Assembly (NCBI GenBank): GCA_965217095.1
Contig: OZ244235.1
Coordinates: 2,108,001-2,172,000, forward strand
Direction: 5' to 3'
Origin: CAYNZV01 sp965217095
GTDB lineage: Bacteria > Latescibacterota > UBA2968 > UBA8231
DNA: 64,000 bases
In this document: piece by piece, positions 49,410-57,484 of the stretch
Layout: the number at the start of each line of letters is the position of its first letter
Numbering within the stretch: the stretch's first letter is position 1
Notes under the pieces: model-generated
What the model saw: the letters and a program-made list of their open reading frames with translations, nothing else
Told to the model about the DNA's origin: nothing
Databases searched by the model: none
Position numbers and translations under genes: made by a program

Positions 49410-49430
49410 AAGGCTGTCGTACTTCGGGGG

Positions 49431-50030
49431 CTATTTTCCGTTTCTTGAGGGGGCCGTGGTGGTGATGATGTCGTCGATCAGCCCGTACTCTTTTGCTTCG
49501 TCGGCAGACATGAAGAAGTCACGGTCGGTGTCATTGGAGATCTTGTCGATCTCCTGCCCGGTGTGCTCGGCGTAGATTTCGTTGATTTCGTCCCGCAGGC
49601 GTACGATCTCTTTCGCCCGAATATCCAGATCCGTGGAGGTGCCGGTCACCGTTCCCATGATCAGCGGTTGGTGAATCATGATACGTGCGTGCGGCCAGGC
49701 GAAGCGGCGATTCTTTTCGCCGGCTGCAAGAAGCACCGATCCCATGCTGGCTGCCATGCCCATACAGATGGTGGAAACAGGCGACCGAATCGCCTGCATG
49801 GCGTCGTAGACCGCCATTCCGTCCGAGGCCGAGCCGCCGGGGCTGTTGATATAAAGCATGATCTCCTTGCCGGCGTCTTCGGATTCCAGAGCGAGGAGCC
49901 TCGTGACGACCGCCTTGGCCGACTCGTCGTTTACGTCCGACCACAAAAAAATCTTGCGCTCCCTGAAGAGGGTCATCTCCAGATTTTTTTCTTGCAGATT
50001 CTTGAGTAGGTCTTCTTGCTCCTCGGCCAT
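49431..50030 (-). CDS. clpP: ATP-dependent Clp protease proteolytic subunit
   Basis: 199 aa serine peptidase forming the tetradecameric chamber that works with ClpX/ClpA. Catalytic triad visible: Ser in CMGMAASMGSVLLAAG, His in RIMIHQP, Asp in NDTDRDFFMSADEAKEYGLID. INSPGGS and the N-terminal Clp-ATPase-contacting segment are present. ATG 50030 has GGGAG 7 nt upstream and a strong promoter (50063-50091). clpX and tig are not adjacent, unlike in many bacteria; the N-terminus MAEEQEDLLKNLQEKNLEMTLFRERKIFLW differs from the usual PxVIE form, so this may be a second, divergent ClpP copy in the genome. Confidence 0.94.
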   Translation of the reverse strand: MAEEQEDLLKNLQEKNLEMTLFRERKIFLWSDVNDESAKAVVTRLLALESEDAGKEIMLYINSPGGSASDGMAVYDAMQAIRSPVSTICMGMAASMGSVLLAAGEKNRRFAWPHARIMIHQPLIMGTVTGTSTDLDIRAKEIVRLRDEINEIYAEHTGQEIDKISNDTDRDFFMSADEAKEYGLIDDIITTTAPSRNGK

Positions 50031-50059
50031 CGTTTCGCTCCCGTTACGTAGATAGAATC

Positions 50060-51592
50060 TTGAATATACTTGGAGCCATTGGGGCCGTCAATCGAAGTCG
50101 CGTCCTGTTGTTGACGGGGCTTCTGCTTCACGCTCTGGTGAAACTTTGGTTCGTAGGGGGTGTGGAGTTGGGCAAGGATGAAGCGGCCTATTGGTACTGG
50201 AGTCAGCACCTGGATGCGTCCTACGCCCTGATTCCGTTGGCCGCAATAAAGCTCCTGAATTTTCTGTTTCCCGGCAGCGAAACGATGCTCCGCCTCGGGT
50301 CGGTCCTGATGGGCAGCGGATCGGTGCTCCTGGTCTACCTTCTGGGCAAAAGATCAGAGTTGGACGCGAAGCATTGTGTTTGGGGGGCGACGGTGTTTGC
50401 CACCTGCCATTGGACATGGCATACCAGCTCCTATCTGCATCCCGATGGGTTCCTCATCTTTTTCTGGTTGCTCACTCTGGAGCGCACGGTCGCTTGGCGC
50501 CGCCGGTTGTCGGTAGCCCACCTGGCCGCGATCGGCATGTTGGCTGGCATGGCGGTTCTGTGCAAATATTCAGGCTCATTCCTCGCCGCCGGCCTGCTCC
50601 TTTGGCTTTTGCTCTCCCACGGTCCCAGGTATTGCGCCATCGCGTTGCTTTCGTTCCTGCTTGTGGTTTCTCCCATGGTGGCCGTGCAAGTAGAGACCCT
50701 GTTTCACCTACCTATGACGCTCGGCACTCTGTCGCAAATCGCACCGAACAGTAATCCCGCGATCCAGGGTCTGATCTTCCTGGCCAACCCGATCTTTTTT
50801 GTCTCGCCGTTGTTATTGTGGATGCTCTACCGATCCCTATTGCACACAGCCCAGAAATTGCGAAGAAACCTCGATCGCGATCTGGCTCTGTTTCTTCTGC
50901 CTGCCGTTTGTATCATTGGCGCCTTCGCCTTCTTCGCACTCGATCGCGGACAAATAAAGGGCAACTGGATCCTTCCTGCTTTTCTCGCCCTGTGGCCGCT
51001 TGCGTTCGATCCTCGCGCCTACCGCCGTGGCATCGGCGTCACATTCCTACGATTGACCCTGGTCACGAGCCTGGTACCGACCCTGTTGATTGCCGCTCTG
51101 CTGAAGTTTCCCGTATTGGCTTCGGTGTTCGCCCAGACTGATGCCGTGGTGTTCCTGAATAGCAGCTATAGAAAACTCGTATCGGCACCCGACCGCGAGC
51201 GCGAGAGCGCGCGGTCGTGGACCGAGCGCGTCTGTGAATACCACGGATGGGAGGACTGGGTCGCAAGAATGGAAACGGTAGTCTCTCAAAGCGGTCTCGG
51301 GAGTGCTCCGCTGGTGAGCAATCAGTACGCGGTGACCTTCGGGGTTGCGTATTATACCGACCAGGACTGGGAGATTCACACGGTCGCCGACCCGCGTTTT
51401 CGCGATAGCAGCGATCTGTTTCACCAACGGAAACCGCTGCCCTCACCCATTCTCTTCGCGGCAAGAGCGAGCACCCCATTGCCACCCATTCTCGATGCGC
51501 GTTATCCCATTCAGCACCGACTCGCCGAGGTTGCACGGAGGTCTAAAGGCTGCTCGTCGGAGTATTACAGCTTGGTGCTGCTCAGCAGATGA
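50060..51592 (+). CDS. GT39/ArnT-like membrane glycosyltransferase
   Basis: About 510 aa with roughly ten membrane helices in the first 380 residues. The first periplasmic loop has ELGKDEAAYWYWSQHLDASYA, the DE motif and aromatic pattern of PMT/ArnT-type (GT39/GT83) enzymes that transfer sugars from polyprenyl phosphate. DRGQIKGNWILPAFLALWPL near residue 300 fits the family's ninth-helix region. A soluble C-terminal part (SNQYAVTFGVAYYTDQDWEIHT) resembles ArnT periplasmic domains. TTG 50060 is the earliest start in frame but overlaps the clpP promoter; an internal TTG or GTG is possible. Acceptor unknown. Its stop lies 10 nt from the convergent RND gene. Confidence 0.8.
   Translation: MNILGAIGAVNRSRVLLLTGLLLHALVKLWFVGGVELGKDEAAYWYWSQHLDASYALIPLAAIKLLNFLFPGSETMLRLGSVLMGSGSVLLVYLLGKRSELDAKHCVWGATVFATCHWTWHTSSYLHPDGFLIFFWLLTLERTVAWRRRLSVAHLAAIGMLAGMAVLCKYSGSFLAAGLLLWLLLSHGPRYCAIALLSFLLVVSPMVAVQVETLFHLPMTLGTLSQIAPNSNPAIQGLIFLANPIFFVSPLLLWMLYRSLLHTAQKLRRNLDRDLALFLLPAVCIIGAFAFFALDRGQIKGNWILPAFLALWPLAFDPRAYRRGIGVTFLRLTLVTSLVPTLLIAALLKFPVLASVFAQTDAVVFLNSSYRKLVSAPDRERESARSWTERVCEYHGWEDWVARMETVVSQSGLGSAPLVSNQYAVTFGVAYYTDQDWEIHTVADPRFRDSSDLFHQRKPLPSPILFAARASTPLPPILDARYPIQHRLAEVARRSKGCSSEYYSLVLLSR
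50063..50091 (-). promoter_or_regulatory. Sigma-70-type promoter of clpP
   Basis: Minus strand: -35 TTGACG (50086-50091), 17-nt spacer, -10 TATATT (50063-50068), start predicted near 50056, leader of about 26 nt. The site lies inside the first codons of the divergent glycosyltransferase as annotated from 50060, so either that gene starts later or the two overlap. Confidence 0.75.
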
Positions 51593-51601
51593 CGAGAGAG
51601 G

Positions 51602-54592
51602 TCAGCCAACCGGTTCATCGACTGCGGCCGAGACTCGAGTTGATCCGGAGGCGGTTGTGGCGATGCGGCGCGCGAGAATGCGCAGATCGTCGAAGAAGGT
51701 GTAGCAAAGCGGAACGATAACCAGCGTCAACACCGTCGATGCCAGCAGGCCGCCAATCATCGTCCGGCCAAGGGGAGCGTACGGCATGCCTATCATTTTG
51801 GCGTTTCCCGCCGCCATGGGGATCAAGCCGCAAACAGTGGTGAATGTGGTCATGAGGATCGGTCGGAATCGATGTTTCCCGGCTTCCAAGAGTGCATCGA
51901 AACGAGCGACCCCCTCCGCCCGCAGCCGATTAGCCAGATCGATGAGCACGATGGCGTTGTTGACCACGACACCGATCAGAATCACTGTGCCGATTACCGC
52001 CAGGAACTCGTAGTCGGTGTCGGTCAGATACAGGGTCCAGAATACACCGAGGAAGGAAAACGGAATCGCCACGATTACCGAAAGGGGAAGGACGAACGAC
52101 TCGAATAACACTCCCATCAACAGAAAAACGAATATTACCGCCATGATGACTGCGAACTTCTGGGAGCGATCGGTTTCCTCCATGCGCAGATACCGCGCCC
52201 CTTTATCCCAGCGATAACCGCGGGGCAGCTCGAACCCGTCCATGGCGCTATCCATCTCCTCGAACAGCGACTTCGCATCATCCTTGTCCGCGGTCGCGGT
52301 TATCCGAAGCACCGTTTGACGATTCTCTCGCGGAATATTGTTCAGGGTGCGGCTGACGTAGAATCTTCCCAGCGCCTCGAGAGGTATTTCTCCACCAGCG
52401 GCCGTGGTGAAGGTAAGCTTTCGCAACTGTTCGATGCTCTCCCGGTCCCCTTCCTCCGCCCACATGCGAATATTCACCTCTCTGCCCTCATCCACCACTT
52501 GAAAGGTGCTCACGACGGTCCCCTGCATACGGTATGCGATGCTGCTCGATATGGCCCGGGGATCGAGGCCGTGCAGGCGAATCTGGTCCTGATCCAGTCG
52601 GATCTGTACCTCAGGACTTCCCCTCTCGATGTCGGTCTGAACCGAAAGAAACCCGGGCACATCGTCCAGACGGCGCTCAACCTCTGACGCCAGACCGACC
52701 AGCGTCTCGGTGTTTTCTCCGTAGAGATTCAGATTCACCGAAGCCTCCTGTCCAGACTCTTCGCGGTCGATACGCAGGATCATTCCCGGTTCCAGCGGTA
52801 GGCGCTGCTTCAGATCAGCGGCGATCTCCTTGTAGGTAAGGAATTCCTTTTCTTTGAAACCCAATCTTATGGCCAGATTATCAAACGCAACGCGATACCA
52901 ATCCAACGATTCTTCCTCCCTGAAGAGAAGCTCGAAGGTGGCGTGGCCGGTACGGTACCAGGTCCTCACCACCTTTACATGATATTCGTGGATGTGGTTG
53001 ATCAAGGAGTCCTCGACCGTGGCGACAAATCGATCGGCCTGCAACTGGGTCTGCCCGCTGGGAATCTCGACGTCCAATCGCAGCCGCCGCGAGTTGCCTC
53101 GTCCTTCATCCGTTTTCTTCATGCCGGCCAACGGGACCTGGATACTCGCCATGGCCAGAAGCACCATGATGAGGGTGTCGAGTCGATGACGGAGGACCCA
53201 CTTCAGAGAGCGTAGATACCGCTCCTGCAGCCAGGTCAAAAAACGGGAATCTTCCTTTCCTTCTTCTACGGGAAGCCGTTGGGCCGCCACGGGAATGAAG
53301 ATCATGGCTATGATCAGGGAGGCGACCAGTCCCACTATTACCGGCATACCTATGCGAATCATCCAAAACGAAAAACGCTCGTCGTCGCTCATCAGCATGA
53401 GGGGCAGGAAAACCACAACCGTAGTCAAGGTGGCCATGGTAACGGCGAGGCTGACTTCCCCGGTACCCTCGATCGAAGCGTTGCGGGGATTGGCTCCTAT
53501 CTGGCGCTTGCGGTAGATGTTCTCAACGATCACGATGGCATTGTCGACGACCAGACCGAGACTGAGCATGAGTCCCATCATGGTGGCCAGATTCAAGGAC
53601 CATCCGACGAAATAGAGCGCGGTTATGGTAACCAGAATAGACAGCGGTATGGCAAGCGTAATGATGAGGGTCATGCGCAGCGCGCGCAGGAAGAAAAGCA
53701 GCACCAGGGCGGCGAACAGGCCGCCCCAAAGGCCAGAGGTTTTCAGGTTGTCTACCGACTCGCGCACATGTTTACCTTGATCCCAAAACACCTCGACATC
53801 GATGCCCTGCAATTCGGGTCGGGCCAGTACACGGTCAAGAGTTTCGTGCACCTGGCGGGTTACCTGCACCAGATTGGCTCCCGAGGTGCGCCAGATGCCT
53901 ATGCCGAGGGACTGATTGCCGTTGACGTGGTTCGTCCACGAGCTTCTGACCCTGCCCAGTTCGATTCTGGCGATATCGGCCAGCCGCAGATTGTGCCGTG
54001 GGTCGACTACGGTGTCCCGAATCTGATCCACCGATTCGAACCTGCCGGCCGAGCGCACCATCAGTCTGCGTCCCCCTTCGCGAACCCGCCCCCCGGCAAG
54101 GGCGAAGTTCTGGCTGCGCAGGTTTCGCACAACGGTAAAGAGATCGATCCCGTGCCCTCTGACTCGATCTTCATCGATCTCGATCAGCACCTCGGGCCGG
54201 CCATCGCCCCACACCTCGACCTGTCCGACGCCATCCAGTCGCTGGAGTGCAGGCTGCACGTAGTTTTCCATCAGAAAAGCCGGATCGATAATGTCCGCGT
54301 CGAAGGTAACGCCCATCCACATGATAGGGCTGTCGTTGGCATCCCAGTGACGTGCACGGACCTGCTCCACGGCTTCGGGGAGTTCCGGCCGCACTCGATC
54401 GAGGCGATCCCTAACCTCGGCATATACCTGATCCATGTCCGTGCTTGGTAGAAACTCGAGAGTGACTGATGCGCCCCCACGGTTGCTGCTCGCCTGGATC
54501 CGCTTGACCCTGCTTACGGTGGCGAGGGCTTCCTCGATAGGCAGCGTTACCTTGCGCTCCACCTCGATGGGCGTCGCGTTGGGATAACTCAC
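51602..54592 (-). pseudogene. RND efflux permease 2, main portion, split from its N-terminus by an IS
   Basis: 996 codons of a HAE1-type RND transporter (multidrug/lipid efflux, inner membrane). The first about 55 residues lie beyond the IS, at 55739-55900. Removing the IS and one copy of the 10-nt duplication restores an exact frame: ...DRLFIWVS joined to YPNATPIEVERKVTLP, total 1051 aa, a normal RND length. Landmarks: LGLVVDNAIVIVENIYR (TM4 with the proton-relay Asp), LPLMLMSDDERFSFWMIR, VVNNAIVLIDLANRLRAEG (TM10 region), FTTVCGLIPMA. A GTG at 54592 could start translation within the IS edge, but the product would lack TM1. Last gene of the efflux operon and otherwise intact, so the insertion may be recent. 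Confidence 0.85.
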
Positions 54593-54595
54593 CCA
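54586..54595. repeat. Left copy of the IS target-site duplication
   Basis: AACTCACCCA, repeated exactly at 55729-55738 on the other side of the element. Ten bases; IS1595 elements usually make 8-bp duplications, so two of the ten may match by chance. One copy plus the flanks rebuilds the uninterrupted RND codon series. Confidence 0.85.
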
Positions 54596-54619
54596 TGGGG
54601 GTATCCATTTAACCGGAGT
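54596..54619 (+). repeat. Left terminal inverted repeat of the IS
   Basis: Twenty-four bases, beginning TGGGGGTATCC and ending ACCGGAGT; exact reverse complement of 55705-55728. Confidence 0.92.
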
Positions 54620-54634
54620 GCGTCGCGACCCCCA

Positions 54635-55687
54635 TCAGTGTTCGGCCGCCGACCGCCACGGCCGGTTTGCCCCTGGGCGTTCCAGGCTCGTGGGATGCCC
54701 TCGCCGTTTGGGCGGCTCGGGGGGCAGCTTCCTCGGCCGTCGGCTGGCAATGAGATCCTGGAAACGCATCGGCTCGTGGGCCACGGCCAGCTCGAGCACG
54801 CGATAAAACACCATGCCGCGGCTGCGGGAGCGGCGGCGATTGAAGCGGAACACGAACTCGTTGAGGTAGTGGCTCATGTGGGTACTGTCGGCGGCCCCTT
54901 GATGCGTTCCCAGCAGCCACCGCTTGGCCAGTGAGACAACGCGGTGCACGGCGGGCAACAGCTTGTTGGGATCATCGCCCCGAGCGCGGGCCGCGCCCTG
55001 GCTGCGCCGATCGTGCTCGTAGCCGAGCTGAGCCAGTCCCTGATAAGCGGGCCACCCGTCGGTGATGATCGTCGAGCCCGGCTCGACGTGATCCATCACG
55101 AACGCGTGCAAGGTCTCGGCAGAGGCATCGGCCAGTGGCGACATGCGGCACCGCCCCAATCCTCTCGGCTCATGAACCTCAACTGCGATACCGGTCAGCA
55201 CCTTCTTGCCCCTAGCGCGGCCACCGGCCAGCCCAGGCTCGGCGCCGCCGATGTAGGTCTCGTCCACCTGTACCGTCCCGCTCAGCAGATCCCGACCGGG
55301 ACGTACCAACACCGACCGCAGGCGGTGCAGCATGGCCCAGGCAGTCTGGTAGGAGCTGATCTCCAGTACTCGCTTCAAGCTCAACGCCGAGATCCCGTCT
55401 TTACCGGTGGCGAACAGCCAGCAGGCGGTGTACCATATCGTCAAGGGTGTCCGCGTCCGATCGAAGATCGTACCGGCCGTCACCGAACTGCGTGTCGAAC
55501 ACGCCGGACACATGAAGCGGCCATCGCCCAAGCGCCAACCGCCTTCGTGGCCGCAACTCGGACAGACGAAGCCGTCGGGCCACCGCAGCCATTCGAGGTA
55601 GTCCAGGCAGTCCGCATCGGTTCGAAACCAGGCTTGAAACTCGCCAACCGAGCCCGGGTAGTGCTTGCCAGCGCGAGGATACGCCAT
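54635..55687 (-). CDS. IS1595-family (ISXO2-like) transposase
   Basis: 350 aa from ATG 55687. The N-terminal zinc-ribbon FVCPSCGHEGGWRLGDGRFMCPACSTRSSVTAGTIF is typical of IS1595 transposases and contacts the ends. The catalytic domain follows: TVQVDETYIGGAEPG (first Asp), STIITDGWPAYQGL (second Asp) and VSLAKRWLLGTHQGA...HMSHYLNEFVFRFNRR (the family's final acidic/Asn region). The C-terminus is basic and Pro-rich. Frame intact, so activity is plausible. Encoded wholly between the inverted repeats. Confidence 0.93.
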   Translation of the reverse strand: MAYPRAGKHYPGSVGEFQAWFRTDADCLDYLEWLRWPDGFVCPSCGHEGGWRLGDGRFMCPACSTRSSVTAGTIFDRTRTPLTIWYTACWLFATGKDGISALSLKRVLEISSYQTAWAMLHRLRSVLVRPGRDLLSGTVQVDETYIGGAEPGLAGGRARGKKVLTGIAVEVHEPRGLGRCRMSPLADASAETLHAFVMDHVEPGSTIITDGWPAYQGLAQLGYEHDRRSQGAARARGDDPNKLLPAVHRVVSLAKRWLLGTHQGAADSTHMSHYLNEFVFRFNRRRSRSRGMVFYRVLELAVAHEPMRFQDLIASRRPRKLPPEPPKRRGHPTSLERPGANRPWRSAAEH

Positions 55688-55704
55688 GCACTGAACATAT
55701 GGTA

Positions 55705-55728
55705 ACTCCGGTTAAATGGATACCCCCA
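55705..55728 (-). repeat. Right terminal inverted repeat of the IS
   Basis: Twenty-four bases, exact reverse complement of 54596-54619; its inner edge is 17 nt upstream of the transposase ATG. Confidence 0.92.
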
Positions 55729-55900
55729 AACTCACCCATATGAACAAGCGATCGGACTCGATCCCGTCGGGAACAAGATTCAGCGGGATCCGGCTGTAGG
55801 CGATATAACCCACCACCAAAGCAGCAACCAGAAGCATGACTACTGAGACCGGACGTTCTACGGAAATTCGAGGAAGAAGATACTTGCGCGATTCAGGCAT
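55712..55900 (-). pseudogene. RND efflux permease 2, N-terminal fragment cut off by the IS
   Basis: ATG 55900 begins MPESRKYLLPRISVERPVSVVMLLVAALVVGYIAYSRIPL, the cytoplasmic start and first transmembrane helix of a HAE1 RND protein, then NLVPDGIESDRLFIWVS before the frame enters the IS end and stops at 55712. It continues biologically at 54595. The start lies 35 nt after the stop of the first RND permease. Confidence 0.85.
55729..55738. repeat. Right copy of the IS target-site duplication
   Basis: AACTCACCCA, matching 54586-54595; lies inside codons for WVS of the interrupted RND gene. Confidence 0.85.
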
Positions 55901-55935
55901 TGCTGGTAACAGACCAGCCCCACGGGCGGGGGCCA

Positions 55936-56310
55936 CTATCGTCGGCGATCGACCAAGGAATAAACGGTAGGGATCACGATCAGGGTGAGAAAGGTAGAGC
56001 TGGTAAGGCCGGCGATTACGGTGAGCGCCATCGGCGTGCGAATCTCCGCTCCTTCTCCCAACCCTAGAGCCATCGGCAGCAATGCCAATATGGTAGTCAG
56101 GGTGGTCATGAATATGGGGCGCAGGCGGACTGTGCCCGCTTGAACGATCGCCTCCATATGCTCCAGGCCGGCTTGTTTCAAGGTGTTGATGTAATCCACC
56201 AGGACGATGGCGTTGTTCACGACAATTCCGGCGAGCATTATGAGTCCCAGAAACACGACAATACTCAAGGCAATTTCGGCGAAGTAGAGCCACCGCGACC
56301 ACACCCACAA
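55936..56310 (-). CDS. RND efflux permease 1, C-terminal portion (after second frameshift)
   Basis: Continues the gene begun at 59774. From about 56292 the sense reading is FAEIALSIVVFLGLIMLAGIVVNNAIVLVDYIN (TM10 region), MEAIVQAGTVRLRPIFMTTLTTILALLPMALGLGEGAEIRTPMAL and TFLTLIVIPTVYSLVDRRR, the normal end of a HAE1 RND protein. The first few residues predicted in this frame (MWVWSR) are artefacts of the upstream shift. An extra base near 56292-56305 separates it from the middle portion. The stop at 55936 is 35 nt before the second permease start. Confidence 0.82.
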   Translation of the reverse strand: MWVWSRWLYFAEIALSIVVFLGLIMLAGIVVNNAIVLVDYINTLKQAGLEHMEAIVQAGTVRLRPIFMTTLTTILALLPMALGLGEGAEIRTPMALTVIAGLTSSTFLTLIVIPTVYSLVDRRR

Positions 56311-57484
56311 GAGCCAGGGGCACCGTAAACATGATCACGAAGGGATGAATCAGTGACTCGAACTGGCTGGCCATTACGATGTACACCAGAAATATCGCCA
56401 GCGCCAGCGCGACGAAGAGACTGCTGAGAGAGGTCTCCATCTCGCGCTTCTGTCCGCTGATCAGGTAGGAGAAACCGAGCGGAAAATCCATCCCCTGGCG
56501 CAGGGCGGTAACGATGTTCTGCGACGCGGTCCCCAGATCGATGTCACGAATGTTCGCCGTGATCAGTGCTGTCCTTTGCTGGTCTATGCGACGGATTTCG
56601 CTGGGACCCTCGCTGACGTTGATCTCGGCGATGGCCCCTAGCGGAATCGGCACCTCGCCATTGGGATTCACCACCAGGCGATTGAGTTCCTCAATGCCCA
56701 AGCGATCCTTTTCCTGGAGTCGCACCAGAATCCTAACCTGGCGCTCCTCCTCCCGAAACTCCGTGGCAACCTTTCCCTGAACCTTGTTGCGCACGAGTTC
56801 GGCCACGGTGCGCATGTTGAGTCCGTACCCCGCCAATCGCTCCCGATTGTAGTTGATCTGAAGCTCCGGATTGCCCGATTTCAACGACGACTTCACGTCC
56901 ACGATCCCGGGCAGCGTGGAAAGCATCTCTACCGCCTGCTGGCTCAACCGGCGCAGAAGATGCAGGTCATGACCGCGAATCTCCAGCTCTATTGGTGTCT
57001 TGAAGCTGAACAGGGCCGGATGTGAGACCTCGATGTCGGTTTCGGGCAAATCGCGCAACAGGGCTCGCAGTCGCTGAATGAGGTCGTGCTCCACGCGAGC
57101 GTCGGACCCTTCGTTCAAGCGCAAGGTCAACCTGCCAGAGTGTTCTCCTTCTTCCGCTTTCGTGGTGGCGGTTTTGTCAGCACCAACGGTGGTGGTTACC
57201 CGCATCACCTCCGGTTGCTCCATAACCACTGTTTCGATCTTTCCAAGCACCTCCGCCGTCTTGTTCAATGGAGAACCCACCGGCAACGCCACCTCGAGAT
57301 TGAATTCTCCCTGATGGACTTGAGGGATCAACTCGCGGCCTAAATGCGGAACCATCTGAAACCAACACAGGGCGAAACAGGCAACAGCTGCCGCCACCAC
57401 CAAAAACCGTTGGCGCAGCGCCCATCGCAACAGAGACGGGTACGCCCGCTGCACCTTGTCGAACAGAAACTCGAAAACGACCAA
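56292..57484 (-). CDS. RND efflux permease 1, middle portion (between two frameshifts)
   Basis: Sense reading from about 57490: VVFEFLFDKVQRAYPSLLRWALRQRFLVVAAAVACFALCW (TM7), the second periplasmic porter region (LGRELIPQVHQGEFNLEVALPVGSPL, VRILVRLQEKDRLGIEELNRLVV) and TM8-9 (SSLFVALALAIFLVYIVMASQFESLIHPFVIMFTVPLALVGVVAVAL). In this frame translation would run on to 55712 as nonsense after VAL, so one extra base near 56292-56305 must be removed to join it to the C-terminal portion. One extra base in the GGGG run at about 57491-57495 separates it from the N-terminal portion. Confidence 0.82.

Larger units (their letters stand above)
54596..55728 (-). mobile_element. Complete IS1595-family-like insertion sequence
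   Basis: 1133 bp bounded by perfect 24-bp inverted repeats (54596-54619 and 55705-55728, each beginning TGGGGGTATCC read inward) and flanked by a 10-bp direct repeat. One transposase gene fills most of it. The element sits in the first 165 nt of the second RND permease gene. No passenger genes. Perfect ends, intact transposase and intact duplication suggest a recent and possibly mobile copy. Confidence 0.9.
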
